Shown: positions 23,885-38,800 of the stretch, piece after piece | Position numbering within the stretch: position 1 is the first letter of the stretch | Layout of the letters: every line of letters starts with the position of its first letter | Source of the DNA: Archegozetes longisetosus | Taxonomy: Eukaryota; Arthropoda; Arachnida; Sarcoptiformes; Trhypochthoniidae | Direction: 5' to 3' | DNA: 64,000 bases | Assembly: GCA_018873245.2 (NCBI GenBank) | Contig: JAEMBT020000006.1 | Location: 5,787,855 to 5,851,854, forward strand | Made by a program: the position numbers and the translations under genes | The notes under the pieces: model-generated | The model's input: the letters and a program-made list of their open reading frames with translations, nothing else | Told to the model about the DNA's origin: nothing | Database searches by the model: none

Positions 23885-26800
23885 TTTGATGATAGTGTGG
23901 TTTTCTTTGCTTTGGAAGAATTTAGTTTTACTTTTTAGGTTTACTTTATTGATAATAAAGATTAAATAATTCTTTTCTATTTCCACTACAAAAGTAAGAG
24001 CTTGCGCAACAACCAAACTGAACAGGCACTTTTGTGTTTCTTTTTGTTTTGATTAAATTATAATTTATTAATCTATCTTCTCTACTAACTTGTAGACTAC
24101 GACCAATGCAACAGATTTTTTCTAATTCCCAGTTGCTTCCATCAGAAAGAATTTTCAGATTATGTTCCAGGCCATCAAACATATGAACTTTCTCAAAGTT
24201 TTATTGCTATTTTCTTTTCCAGAATATTTGTGTGCTTAGACATTGATTCCTATTAAGTTATTTTGATTGAAAAAACAGATTTTTATACCTCATTAATTCA
24301 TCAGAGAATACGAAGGAGTATATCACATGTTGCTGAGTCTTTAATACACTAAATTTTTGTAAAAACCTACTAAATTTAGTGGAAAATCAATTTGAAACGA
24401 TCTGCTCATACATATATTTCTATAAGTCTTTAAACTTAGATTAATTTGACGCTCAAAACAGTCTGTTTGTGCTGGTGTTTAGGGTGACATAGAAATCTGA
24501 GAGTTGGATCGATGAATGGATGTGCAAAGCCTTACATCGGCTTATGTGTTTATTCATTTCTTCTAATCGCAAAATCCATCCATCGCATCTGATAATACGA
24601 CATGATTTTTTCTTCTTATCAATTTTTTCTTCTTATCAGACTCTTCTCAAACTAAATTAATTTTTCAAGAATAATATTTAGATTATTTATTGATATAGAT
24701 TTATCTAGAAGATGGAATAATAATGAATGAATTTCTATTTTTTAGTTTTTTCTCTTTGTGCTAATATTACGTTATTCTGTAGTCCAATAAATTCAATATG
24801 AGATTCATCATAAAGAAATTAATGCATGAAAATTCTGTTAATGCAAACAAACAATTCTCTTTTCATACATTTCTATAATGTTTGAAAAAGATATAATTCA
24901 AATATTCTAAACACTAGATTTTGGAAAACTATTTGAAGAATGTATATACAACTATATATAACTCCTACAAGAACCAGAATAAATTGATTTTAGCTTTTAC
25001 TTTCAATGCAACAACACTAATACATATATTTTTATGAAAATATCAGTTAGTTTACGGCATATTTATGAGTCAAACAATCTAAAAGTTTTACGTGACTTTC
25101 TTATATTATTAGGGTTGAAATAAAAATAAAGTCAATTTTTATTGTTATTCAGAGTACATAATACCAAATAGAGTCTTCCTTACAGACGACTATTACATTT
25201 TCTCACTTTTCAACATATTTCCTATCACACCATTTCCTACTTATCTATTCATCAATATTCTCATCATTCAAGTCTTTCAAAAGTTAACATTACTTTGTCA
25301 TCATTTCAGCTCCATATGCAAATTACTAAACATTCAGAATAAAAACTAGAGTATTGTCTTTGCTTTCAAATTGATGAATGTCAAGATGAATGTTTGATTT
25401 ATATGTTGAGTCAAATTTGGGATTAAGTGAATAAAAAGGAAATAATTATGATTGGATAGAGGTCTCAATATAAGATTGGTTTGAGTAAGATTTTATGTAA
25501 GATTCAAATGAAATTGATTTAGACATGACATGGGTCATTGTTATCAAACATAAAAAGCTATAAATAAATAAAGAATCTGACCACATCATTTATCGAAAGC
25601 CTCTTCTTCAACTTTCTCTTCTCATTCATGACATATTAAGCTCTGTGTGAACTAGCTCTTCAGTCTCACTTTGATTTTAGTCTAGATGTCATACTGAAGT
25701 CTCGCTTTTTGGCTGTTTAGATATTATAGACGTTATAAACTTACAATTTGTCTCTAATACTGACGCATATGTCGCTTAAAACGAATCTTATAATAATTTA
25801 GCACATATTTAATGTCTAAGTGATTGTTTGATCGATATTGAACATTAACTTTTGTCAGCTGTATGCTTATAACTGTTTTGACTGAGTTTTTAATTAATTA
25901 CGAACATTAACTGAAAGAAAGCTTTGGTTCAATACTATTTAGACAAAAGTAAATCATATTGTTATTAAAAGCAAATGAAAATTAGCATATTTTAATCAAA
26001 ATAGTGTTTAGAAAGCAATTGAGTTAATAATTTGGATTTAATATAAATTTAATATAGGATATTGTATTTTTACATTTTAATAATAAAGTCTCTAACCAAC
26101 TATAAGTTATAAAAGCTACCAGATTTGTTTTCACTAAATACCATTCCATTGTACAACACTCTTATTGCTAAGTGATCAAAACATATTTTATTTTATTCGC
26201 TAACTCCCTATTCATTGTCCCTCCTAACTCTATGATTAATCATTTCAGCTACAGAATATTCTTTCGTTATATACAAATACAGATTGATTACCGCTTTAGC
26301 TACGTTTATGTCAAAAATATTTAGATTTATTTTCCATGCAATCATTTGACGATTTCAATATTTTTGATATTAACAATTACACAGGACTTAATAAAAACAA
26401 ATTTATTGTATAACTAATAGAAATGTTGCATAACTGGAATGAGTGTTTCAAGTTTGGGTTGAAGGTTGGGTTAGGTCTGTCAATTTTTCATATGCCTACT
26501 CTCTAGCTCTGATAATCAGATGATCACTGAGAGTGTCTGCCTGCAATAACTCTACATTTTTTTGCTTAGAGTTAACTTTAAGAAATGGTTATATGGACGA
26601 AAAGTGACCTCAAATAATCTAGCTTTGAGCTGCTTCAAACTCGAATTAAGATTGAAGTGATTTGACTCAAATGAAATGGTTATTTATAGTTTGACTTGGC
26701 TTATTAGAAGTTGGAAAGAGCAAATGACTAGTCTAAGTTAGAGCTAGAGCTAGTATTATGTGATGTGTATTTAAATGGTTTTTCACATAAATTCAACATA

Positions 26801-29800
26801 GATTCCAGTGATCGAAATTCGACTCACGCACTAACCTTAAGAGAGCATAATGTGGAAAATTGAAATACAAAACAAGCGATCTATGCTTTACTTAAGTACA
26901 CTCGATAATAAAATCTATTCTTTCAAATTCAGTCTTCTGGTAAGACTGGAAATATTTACCCAAATTTTATCACAAATTAAATTATTAAAACTAATGATTG
27001 ACTAATAAGTGTTTGTGTTTCTCAACGAAGGTATGTCTTGAATTTTTAACTTTATTTGCAGATATTAAATGCTAGATTAGATGTTCAATTTGATCCCAAA
27101 CCACAAATATTTCATTTCTCCAAATATGTCAAAAATTGAAGGCATGCCTTCACTAACAAAATCAATGAATACCTTAGAAACACTTAAAATGATTTATTAG
27201 TCAATCAATTTATTAGTTTTAAAATTTTAATTTATGATAAAAATTTTGGTACAAATATTCAGTCTAATCAAAATAACTATCGAGTTGGAAAGAATAGGTT
27301 TTACAGTCTCGTGTACTATAAAGTAAAGTTGGTTTCGCTTAACTTTGCTTTCCCCGGATTTACTTGAGAGAAAAATTAGCTTAAAAAATCTTCCACATCA
27401 AATTCATCACAACACTCTTATATGCATAAAAGGTGAACAAAACAACTCCCCATTTTAGTTGTTGGTTTCATTTTTAAGCTTAATTAAGAGTTATTGCTAA
27501 CAAAAATTTGGAAATGTAAGATTAATTAATGGCAAAATCAAATTACGGTAATAGGGCTCTATTTGCATCTCACGTTTGTTCGTAATTTAAGGAAAATTAG
27601 AGACTTGTCAGACCACGACGTGACTGAAATTTGTTTTCAAAACCTTTTTCATAAACTAATGCTAATAATTAATTTCGGTATTACTAATCTATTGAATGCC
27701 AAAACATGTTAAATAACACCACATTTTAATTAAGAAAACCTTTTATAACTCATTAAAATAATTATCGCTTAATCGATTCACATACAAATCCTGGTATTTG
27801 AGGATCTGAGAGATTTAACAGATAGACTTCCAGTTGAGCAGTATTTTTCTCAAATTTCCAACTGAGCAGTACTTCATAGACAAATTTTTAGTTCAGTTCG
27901 CCATATTCAATAAAAATTGATCAATTGAAGTTAGTTTGCTGTGAAAAAGTCACCTGAAGTAGTATTCTCATAAAGAGAATACTGAATATTTGGTAGCACT
28001 CAATTGACAATAAATTGTCTGATCGAATGTTTCAAAGTGAAAAATAAGTTTTAAAGCAGAATTCAATTTGGCAAGACGTTTTGGCAAAATTGATTTGAAC
28101 GAATTTTTTACTAAATTTCCTGAAGTCCATCTGACGCCTCTGAGTGACTCTCCACAAGAATAACGAAATTTAGGAGAATTTGTTCCGTTTGCCTTGAGTC
28201 ACAAGATCTTAAGGGCTGATTGTGTTATACCGGTTCCGAAGAAAACCCTTAGATGCATCAATTTTAGCTTAAGCTTCTAACAATTCTCTTTGATCAAAAT
28301 ATGTCACCTATGAATTGATATAACTTTATGTCTTAAGTTTTATAAAATTAATCCCAAATTTGTTGCCAAGTTTCATTCAATACGCTAAAAATCTCATTAT
28401 TCAGTGTAGTAATGGTGACAAATAGTTGTTTTGGCTCAATTTTACGGCTGTGAAAGTTTTTATATATTATCAAGTATTTGGTGACCAATCTTTGGATTAG
28501 AATCAGTTGACAAAACTTGTCATAAGTGTATATCTTGCAGATTAAGTTTGGTGAAAATGTTTTGTAACATTATCTGGAAATTGAATAGTTTCGATGACTA
28601 TAGAGCGCTGAAAATATCAAAAATGACACATTGATTCAGATGCAATTGCAATTGAACGAAATGCGATTCAAGTGAATTCAGGTCATATTGATTGAAGCGA
28701 TTTTATGTCCAAATTATATTACTTTGAAAGTTTATCATATATAAGAAATACTATATAATACTATATGAATAATGCGTTAGCGAAAGTGATTAATGAATAA
28801 CATGAAATATATGATTATCGAGGAAGAAAACCAACTCATAATGGTATGTGCTGTACAATAAATATAGATATTGTTAGTCTCTTCAAAATATATGTCACTC
28901 CTTTCGACGTTTGAAAGGTTGCATTTTTTGGAATAATATCAATCCATTCAATCGGTTAGATGACAACTAAATAATTGTTCAGATAGAGTATCTTCAGTTT
29001 TTCTTAGCTATTATTTAGTTTTATTTAGAGTTTTGGACATTAAGTCGAAAAAGGAATAGTAGTAGGAATACTAAGAATACTAAGAATAGTAGAATAGTAG
29101 AATAGTTGCTTAAGGATTTACTGATAGAGTTGAGAGGATTTCATTTTTCGTCATATCCAACTTCATTGTTAACAACTAAGAAAAACGAAATAAATAAATA
29201 AACTAGCATGCACATTTTATAAGAAATGTTTCAGTGAATTGCAAAGTGAATAAGCGAGATAAATTTCAGATTGATTCAGTTTAATCCTCTCAATTGGATG
29301 TGTGTTTGTTATTGTTGTAGGTATGGCACATACGTTCTACTAGTTTATTAGATTCTACAGGTTTTCACACTCTTAACGCAGATATAGATTCAATCCATAA
29401 TTCCATCTAACACTAGCACGCATTCATTTTGCATGTTTCGCAGATTTTTCTCCATCATGCTATTTCTTCATATCTGAATTTACCACTTTTTGCATTAATG
29501 GTTGCTCAAGACTACATACTTATTCACTGAGTGGTACAGTTTTTTCAAATAATATCAAAACCATTTTGAAGGCATATACTTATCTGTGAGGCATTACTTT
29601 ACACACAAAGAACTTTGAAAAGATTGATTCAACATTAAAGTTTAAAAAGAGTTAGAACTGATCTGTGAATCAGTTTAATCAATAGATAAGTTTGATTAAA
29701 AAGAAATAAATAATTCAGAAGTAGTTGAACTAAAATATGATTATCTTATGATTCTTTCTTCAAAGATAGATTAAAAATGATCAAACTTTTGCAAACTGTT

Positions 29801-32800
29801 TTCAAATAGATTTTCTTTCATCTGTTTCACAGTGTATGTTTTATGTATTTTGGAGACCATTTGTAAGGCTGTAACTTGAGGTGAAAAACAGCACTAACTT
29901 CCAAAGGGAGAGCACTTCAAATATATTCTCTTCTTTACAAAAAGAGTTAGAAGGCTCTTACAACACATTTTAAAATTAAATCTACTACATTTGAGAGACT
30001 GAGAGGAATGCAACTTCTCGTATGATTTGAATTTGAATTTGAAAAAAGTTTATTATTGAAAAATGCATGAATATGTTATATATTATTCAATAAGCCATCA
30101 AAGAGGAAAAATCAAAACCATTTTCAAGTACTAGTCACTAACTGAAAATCCGAAACACTGCAACAAATAGGAATTTAATGAGAATTTTTTATAATCTGAT
30201 TTTATGGATCAATCACTAATTAATTATTAAAGTTTGTTGAATTGAAGTTTGTACTGAAGTATAAGCCGTTATAGTGAGAAAAGTTTTAGAAATAGCGAGC
30301 ATACTCTACAATCTGTAGAGAATGTAGTGGAATTGGTTAATGTAGTATTGCTATCGCAAGCCATATACATAGAGAGCAAGTGATTCTTCAGGTATCGATC
30401 AAAAATGCAAGTTAAAGTTACTATAGTAACCCTTGATTTTCTCCAGGGCCCAAATCTCCATATATTCTGCTGTATAGAATTTGATTGAAAATATTAAACA
30501 ACATTACTTTCTATGATATCGCATCTGCAACTTCGAAAATTCACCAAATAGTTTATGATCACTAAAGTGTTTCCATCAAATCAAAACTGCACACTAGCAT
30601 AAATTCATTGATTTTATTTGATTTATTTGGCAACGTTTTTTTTTCTTAAATCTAACTTTCAATGAAATCTTTTTTATTTCCTTTTATGTTATGTCTATTT
30701 TTGTTCTAACTTTAGTCATATGAAAATCGACTCAACTCTATTTCGATTGCATAGTTTTTGCTTTATTAGAAATATCTGTTACGTAAGAGGTGAAGTATTC
30801 AGAAATAAACTGAAATTGGCATCAGTCAAACTACACTTATGTTTTATTGAAGAATTTCAATATTTCATATCTGCTCAAAGCTTAGCAAATTCACCTAAAT
30901 ATAGTCATAAATCGAAAATAACAGTTTAATACTTTACAGCTATTTGCAAATCGAGTTAGTTTCAAATGCTAATTTATTCCAAGTAGAGAAATGTGAATAA
31001 TTAGTTTTCAAATAATAGATTTTGATCAAATATTTTCTAAATTTTCGGGTCTCAAAGTTGAAGAGACTGAAGGACTGAATTTTATCGGTTGAAAAGCAAC
31101 TGAAACACAGATAATTTGTCTACACAAGTTATAAAACATACAATTGGTGATTAAATCAGAATGAATATTGTTAAACGACATAATAAATCATATTTAGCAT
31201 TACTATAAAGAATAAAGAAATATGATTTATTATAGCGACCACTATTTAACACATATAAGATGGAAACAAATGAATCATAATATAAATGAAACAAGTCTTA
31301 TCTGAGCGGAAACAATCTAAATCTAGCCGTACTTATGAATAATGAATGCGCTTTTTTATTGCTTTCTTTCCAAATGCATCTAACGTGTAATACAATACAC
31401 GATAGTTTAGGACCAGACAATGAATAAGCAATTCACTCTTTTAACTTATCTTAAATTGAAAAACTTCTATTCTTTCTATCTCTCTCGCTCTCTCGATAGA
31501 AGTTCTATTACTGAAAACTTTCAATTTGCTCACTTTTTATTTCACTCATTCTCCTTTCAAACCATTAAGTAACAAATTGTCAACTTCAGTAGACTAAATC
31601 ATTTGTTTGATTCCTCTAATTTGCAACATATCAAATGTGAACCATTATTGAAAAGTCAAATAATTCAATTAAAATATAATCTTATTCGAGCATTTATCAA
31701 ATTTCCATTTGTGTTTGACTCTAACATCAATTTTTCACCACTAATATCATACTCACTGTTATGACATAAGTTTCAGTACAAATATGAACAAAGTGAACTG
31801 CCTATTCTTTTTCTTTTTTTTAATTTCAAACTTAAGTATTATATACGTATAATTTTCCGAAAAAACATGATAGCTATTCATAAAAATGACAAACAACTTA
31901 GTTTTTATTAATTATTGTAATTGGTGTTTTAATAGAAGTCAAGTAGACTAAAGGTAACTTAATACTCAGGCTTAAATTTGTATTGGCTCACATAAGACAT
32001 TAGTGCGTGACAATACGAGCAGATTTTTCTCAGCAATAATTTGGTCATTATGTTTAATAGATACTCAAGTGTCCTTATTTCAGCACACGAGAATAGCTTA
32101 GACTAGTTTGAGATAAACTGATATACGGAAAGTTTAGTAGGATTTAAAGTTGTACGCTATGAACGAAATAATTCTTTTAGTTGACAAAACTCAATAATAA
32201 GATCCACATTGGCGTTCGCTTAAGGCGTATACCGTTTATCTCACATTTCACTAGTTTTCCGAATATCTCCACCAACAATAAGTTGCTGAGCCCTCAAACG
32301 CATTGTTTAATACATGGAATGATCAACTAATCGAAATCTGCTACTCAAAGACTTCAATCAGACATTCCTAAGCATTATTTTGTGAATCAATGCACTTAAT
32401 AACCTTATGTGGAATATTTGTCAGCCCAACTAAAAATATTAATGTTTTTCGTTCTTCTTTTTCTAAATTTTCACCAAACAGCTGTAATTTATTAAGTTTG
32501 AGATCTACGAACAGAAAATTTTAAGAAGAATCACAATTGTGTTGAAGTTTTGTAAATTATTTCTCAGCTCAATAAATATGTCATAAATCTATGATAAAGT
32601 ATTTTGAAGAAATAAAAATGAAAAGAAAAGAAAAAAGAAATAAGCCCTCAAAGAATAGGTTAGCCTTGTCAAATCGATAACTTTTAATACGATGTAAACC
32701 TATTTTATATCTAAAAAATTATCAAATTATTCTCACTAACGAAACAGCTTATGGCAGATATATTTCGAAACTTTAAAACAGGAATTTATCGAAAAAGTTT

Positions 32801-35800
32801 GAAGCGAGAAAATTATGAAAACGTGATATAAATGTTTATCTCAAGTAAGCTACTGGTGTGATAACAGAATAATCGATAAAACCTATTTTCACTATCCATT
32901 CCTAAACTTTTGAAGAAAGAGACCAGAAACAAATTCCGAGTTTCGTTAGGATGTTCTCAGCTTTAGCTTAGGACCCCGACTAATGGTAGAACTCAATTGA
33001 ATTTTGTATATCAATAGTTTTGGCTTAAGGATTAATTTTAGTATTAAGGATGAAATAACATTAACTTAAACTTGAGGATTAAGAATAAGTACAACTATAC
33101 ATTAGAAGCTGAATATAGCCCACTGTATGTGCAGTGGCTTGAAAAAGTCTAAGATCCATTTCAATTAAACGCCATTGCATAGAATAGCTCAATGCTTTAC
33201 AGGTATGTATATCTTCCAAATTCTTGTCTACATTTCTTCATTCCGTTCTCAGTTATAATTTCCGATAGGTTTTTATCTTTCCAATTGTGAAAAAATAACA
33301 CAGATTTTTGAATAATAAGATAACGTGTTCAATTATTCATTAAGTATTTTGCTTGATTTTCTCAATTTAGTTCTTGAGTAATACATTTTAGAATAAAAAT
33401 CATAACAATAAGAGCCTAGAGGAAGATCAAGTGATGCACAACAACATAACAACTTGTAATTGTTCAGTGATAGAGTTGGCAGATTTATCAATTCTGCATT
33501 AACGCTATTCAGAAATAGCTTGAAGGCTAACACATCATTAATTGAACAGATAGTTCTCTCTTGTGTTTTACTCTCTACTCGCTCTTAGTCTCATATTTTG
33601 CGATCAATAATATTGAATTACATTTAAAGAGTAAATGCTGTGCCCTATCTCTCAAATAATTTCCAAATGAGTTAACAGTTTTTTTACTTCTTTTCGTTTC
33701 TCATCAATCATATCACCTTTGATTTATTCTTTGTCTTTATCAGCAAATTCAATTAGATACCGAGCGTTCAATTTCGTAACCCATCAATATTCCTCAGTAT
33801 TCCTAAAACTATTGAAACCCATCGTATTTTCAGATATTTGGTTTGAGCAAAGAGCCAATTCTGAAAGACAGTGTCCTGGAGGAAATTCGGAAGCCAACAA
33901 ACATTTCTCTTATTAACCGAGTTTAGTTTGATTATTGCATTTCTGTATATAACATATTTATGGTGTTACTATTCATCTTAACAGTATTAGACAGTATTTG
34001 CTATATTGTAGTTATTTATTCCTTCAATTGCTGTCGTGTACACAAATTAAACACAGGACTGTGCATCAGTCAACGAAGTAAACATAATTTTCTACTCAAT
34101 TCTTTACATAGCAGTCATGTAAGAGTCTTGATTCAATTTTCGCCATACTACTCCCAGCCGCATTAATATTACATCTTAAACAACCCTGTTTTAATCTCTA
34201 CTTTAATTGCCATTCTCTTCCCTTTTGTTGTCTTATCTTTTATTTTTAAAACCCTTTTTCTCCAAACTTTATGTCAGTTTTAAACTCAAAGTTCATTTCA
34301 TATGTGAGTCACATTTACACAAAACGACAGGCATATCAATCAAAATGTTTAATTTCGTTATTTTAGACTTATATCTTGTTAAATTGAAGAGAAAAACCTC
34401 CTCACTCAAAACTAAATTGTCTGAATTTTTGATCGGCAATCTAAAAAATAAGATTTAATATTTTCAATTAGAGCTATTCGAAGTTTGAATATTGTTTGTG
34501 AAAAATTGGGGCATTGAGTAATACACTAAAAGATAATGATATTGTTTGCAGATATTCTATTTGCCAGTTACGTAGTTGACAATTAATTGACGTACAAACT
34601 TGGCTCTAATTTTCAAAGTTCTCTTAACTAATCTATTTACAAAGATAACTAATTTCTGTCCTATATGACAACTGTTGATCTTTGATTAATCCGCCCAACT
34701 CAAAATTTAAGCTCATAAATAAGCTTTGCTTTAGGTGTTCAGTTTGTTGGCACTATTGTATTGCGTTCTCTCATCTCTTTTAGGGATATTTCTCAATTTA
34801 GCCCCAATTAACATATTCAATAAGCTTATATAACGCATCAAATTCATTTATTCAAATTTTATTTTCAATCAAGTAAAGCTAATCTTTAAACCGATTCAAA
34901 TACTATCAGTAGTTTTCGGTCTTTATTTTTTAGAGGATTCCTATTTTTAACAAATTCTTGCAAGAAAATTAAAACTGAAATATGGTTTAAACTCTTGGAT
35001 ACTTAAATACCTTTAACAATTTGTTAGTTTTGAAACTAACTGTGAACTTGAAAATGTAAATATAAAGCCAGCCTAATTGAGTTTTATGTGGAGTACTGTA
35101 TTTTGATATGCATTCTGCATATGAATTGCATTCATTAAAATTTCCATAAAGTGCTTTCGACAGAGCAAATTTGTTCGTTTGTGGTTTAACTATTTCGAGT
35201 GCAGATAACATAAGTATAAAATATCTATAAAAGCCACAACATTCGGATAACTTTTGCATTATTGCGAGCGACATAATCCTTAACATTGGAGAGTATGCAA
35301 TAGGAATTCAAACATTGTTATTTCAATGTTTTGGATACTCTTTTGTAATACAGAACCGAGTTTTTCTCTTAAACTATCGATTGAATTTACATCACAGTCA
35401 ATAACTCTCTAAATCCAATCTAAGCACCGAACAAACCAACAAAATTTTGTGTGAAATTAGTTCCGAAAATTCTTATGTGTTCAATGGATTGGTTGAAAAA
35501 CTGGAAATTTAGAGCACTTTATAATCGATAATCTCTTAACTACAGAGAGACTTAAATAAATAGAGAAGTTCTTAACTTAGTTATGACTTGAAACGTCGAT
35601 TTTCTAAGAAATTGTTTTTCAAATAGCTCGAAAAGTTGTTTACATACCGTGCAATCAATTTATTTTTTACTTGAATTCCTTTCTTACGGTTGTCTGATTT
35701 CTCTATAATAAAGAGAATGTTTTAGTTTTTGAGTGTTGACGCAAATCAATAAGTATTGACTCAGTTTATGCTAAACCGATATTGAGTTTTGCATAAAAAC

Positions 35801-38800
35801 CGAGTGAGTCTATTGCACTTAGAATAAGCTATCTATCTTCTAGTTTATCTTTAAACCTAATTTATCCAGCAGAAAGTGTGTCTGTCACAACTGATCGTAA
35901 AAACAATGAATAAATTTGGTAAGATTGATAACAGAAGTGTTTAGATTCTAGAATTAACTAGAGTTTGGCTGTTTTTTCAATTATCAAACAACTCACATAA
36001 AATTATTATGTCTTGAAGTGCACTTCGCTATTAATATTGTTGCTATTTGTTTAAACTTCTTTGACCGGAAAGTGATTCGGTTTGCAACCATGAATTTCAA
36101 ACCGATTAACAGCAATGTGTTTTAGCTTTTTTAATATTTTCTTCTCAAGCGTTTCTTGTTGCGATACTTGAGAGATGTTGATTGCTTCCTTACGAGCACT
36201 TCAGTTGTGAATTGATATCCATTTTGAGATCTTTTAGAAATATGGTTAGATCTTTCTATTAGTTCACTACTACTATCTGTTTAGATAAAGTATACTGAAA
36301 TTCCTTCACATAAGTTTCAATGAAAATGAGAAAATAATTCAGTTGTCTTTCTTTATAAATCATTCTTAACAATAATGTAGATCTCATGTAATTAAAATAA
36401 ATCTAGACAATGTGTTCAAAATTGAATATATTGAACATTAGATTATTTATTCATTTATGTTATGTTTGTCTTGGTATAACGATAAAGGTATAGAAATATC
36501 TTATTTTTTCAACAAAGGCTTATGGGATCTCATTCAAAGTAACTTAGCAGCTTTACTGCACCATATTTTATGCAAACACATATCAATAAGAATTTCAGTT
36601 CAATTGTCAAGGAATTAGGAACCAATTTTTATTCAATCATTTCTCAATTTGACAGATAACTATTTCTATAGGCACTCAGTTTATTGTCACGTCTAAATAT
36701 AATATTGTAGCAATTGTTCGCTTAGTACCAAAACCAACTCAGTTTCCAGAGTATCTGCATTTGATGTGGGTTTTCGTCTAATGAATTTCACTCGATTCCG
36801 TCCGATTTGACACAATAGTGGTGGACGAATGCTTGCAGGGCTCCTACATTGAAGTCAATCAAAAGCAAAATTATAATTTGCCTTCAAGTGAAATTGTGAT
36901 TTTATTCCAATACCATTCATATACAAATGCAGCTAATGAGATGTATTTGTCATCATATGATTGCTTTTGATGCGAGCAAACAGTTATGCAATACTATTGT
37001 GCAGAAAAATATGTAAAACAGTATTTATAAAAATGAAATGATTCGATATTTGAGATGCAGCACCTGTTGCCTTCCGTCGACAAATCTTACCATAAAATGT
37101 ATTGATGTGAAAACAGAAGCATCTTATAAGAGAGTATTTACATTGAATCGGTTGTATCGATCGAGTAGCTGAAGACCGCAGCCAGTCTTACTATTTTTAT
37201 AGTATTGTGCAAAGGTATAGGTAGAAAGGGATGCTTTAGTTGTAATAAACCAATTGTGATACTAGTACTCAGTTTTCTCTACCTCTCCATTATCTTGATT
37301 TTATCAAACATACAAATTTCTAAATACAAACCCTATTGCATCGTCACTTTTCTCTCAAGATAAAACTAGATGAATGAACGCCTCCAGCATTATATTTACT
37401 CACTATAACAGTTCTTCTAAAAATACGATACAAACATCTTATGTTACTAACATTATTACTAAAAGATAGGTTTCGTTTCACTTTACCAATCGCATTTACC
37501 GTAAGAGATGAAATTTTTTTCCTAAATAAACTTACATGACTGAACTTATCAACGCCAAAATCCATAATTTGAAGAATATTCCGTTTGAATGAATATTTTA
37601 TAGACAATACTCATGTTTTATTCACATTCTCTTTTGTAGCATTTTTTCACAATAACATACCGTAAAGAGGGGTCGAAACAATACGAATTGAAGGCAGAGA
37701 CTGAGACTGAATGCAATGCTTGGGTTCATGCGATTGATAATGCAAGGTATGTATCGTACAGTATTCTATCCCATAGTATTCTATGCAATGCTTAAGTAAT
37801 GGATTTACTCTTTTGCATAATCTGAAGCGCTTACATACCTATGATTTATGTTTAGCGCAGAACGCTTTGTGGTAAAGATTCTCAGTCTATAATTTGAATA
37901 AATTATATTTCAAACTGATGACGAGAGTACATATATTCTCAATTAAGTCCTGTTACACCCATTAGTACTTATTTTAGATTTTTATCTACTTTATTAGTTT
38001 CAGCAAAATTTTATTACAAAAAGAAGAATTGGAACAAAAGCATCTGCATTTGGTTCAAATAGTTGAGAGCGAGAAAACAGCTAAATGGCAGTACACGCAG
38101 CAATGCGAAGAACTAACAATGGAAATCAAGAAATTGAGGGCAGAGGTATGTTCATAGAAATGATTGCAATGATCGTGACACTTTTGATAGTAAGCTATCA
38201 TATGATGCTTTGCTATTAACAAAAATGAAAAAAAAGTAAAATGTTTCAGTTATGTGCTTTAAAGCGAGAATGGAGGCTAACACCTAATCGAAGCCTCAGT
38301 CTAGATGAAGACAGCGAGGAAATAAGAAAGATTAAAAAGGTGCAGAGTTTTTTTCGTGGCTGGTTATGCAGAAGGAGATGGAAGCAAATAGTGGTTGAAT
38401 ACATCAATTCTCCTCACGCAGAAAATATGAGAAAAAGAAACAGGTGTGTTAAGTAACTTATATCACGTACCAGAAATACTAGTATTATATGACAATTCAA
38501 ACCTTCTATTTGTAATACTGTTATTAATTAAACATTACGCTAACGTTGAGCTAATGTTGCACTAATGTTGCACTAACATTGCGCTAACGTTGAACTAACG
38601 TTGGACTAACATTACGCTAACAGTGCGCTAACATTGGGCTAACATTGCACTAACATTGTATTAACATCTCTAATCATTATGATAACTATTGTAACAAAAG
38701 CCTTGATATATGGTTATCAGCTTATGTTCACATATATCATATTATGGATCATTCATTCAATTAATAGCTTTGTATTCTACAATAAGCTATTTTCTATCTA

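Larger units (their letters stand above)
10325..37639 (+). other. RasGRF intron 1, 27.3 kb
   Basis: This single intron makes up about 64% of the gene span. I found no nested gene. It carries (CT)n at 19693-19734, (GA)n at 23829-23882, element copy B at 20400-20614, a 0.47-kb foldback at 26872-27340, a 16-bp perfect inverted repeat at 31180-31233 and a 13-bp triplication at 13846-13884. A minus-strand frame near 24060-24200 looks more protein-like than its surroundings but stays unassigned. The rest is featureless AT-rich sequence by eye. Large first introns often hold enhancers or alternative promoters, but none can be pinpointed here. Confidence 0.85.

Noticed and set aside
23792-24016. Leu-Ser repeat protein on the minus strand
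   Set aside because: It is a translation of the (GA)27 microsatellite.
38531-38662. CRISPR-like array
   Set aside because: The repeats are contiguous 11-bp units without spacers, in a eukaryotic intron.
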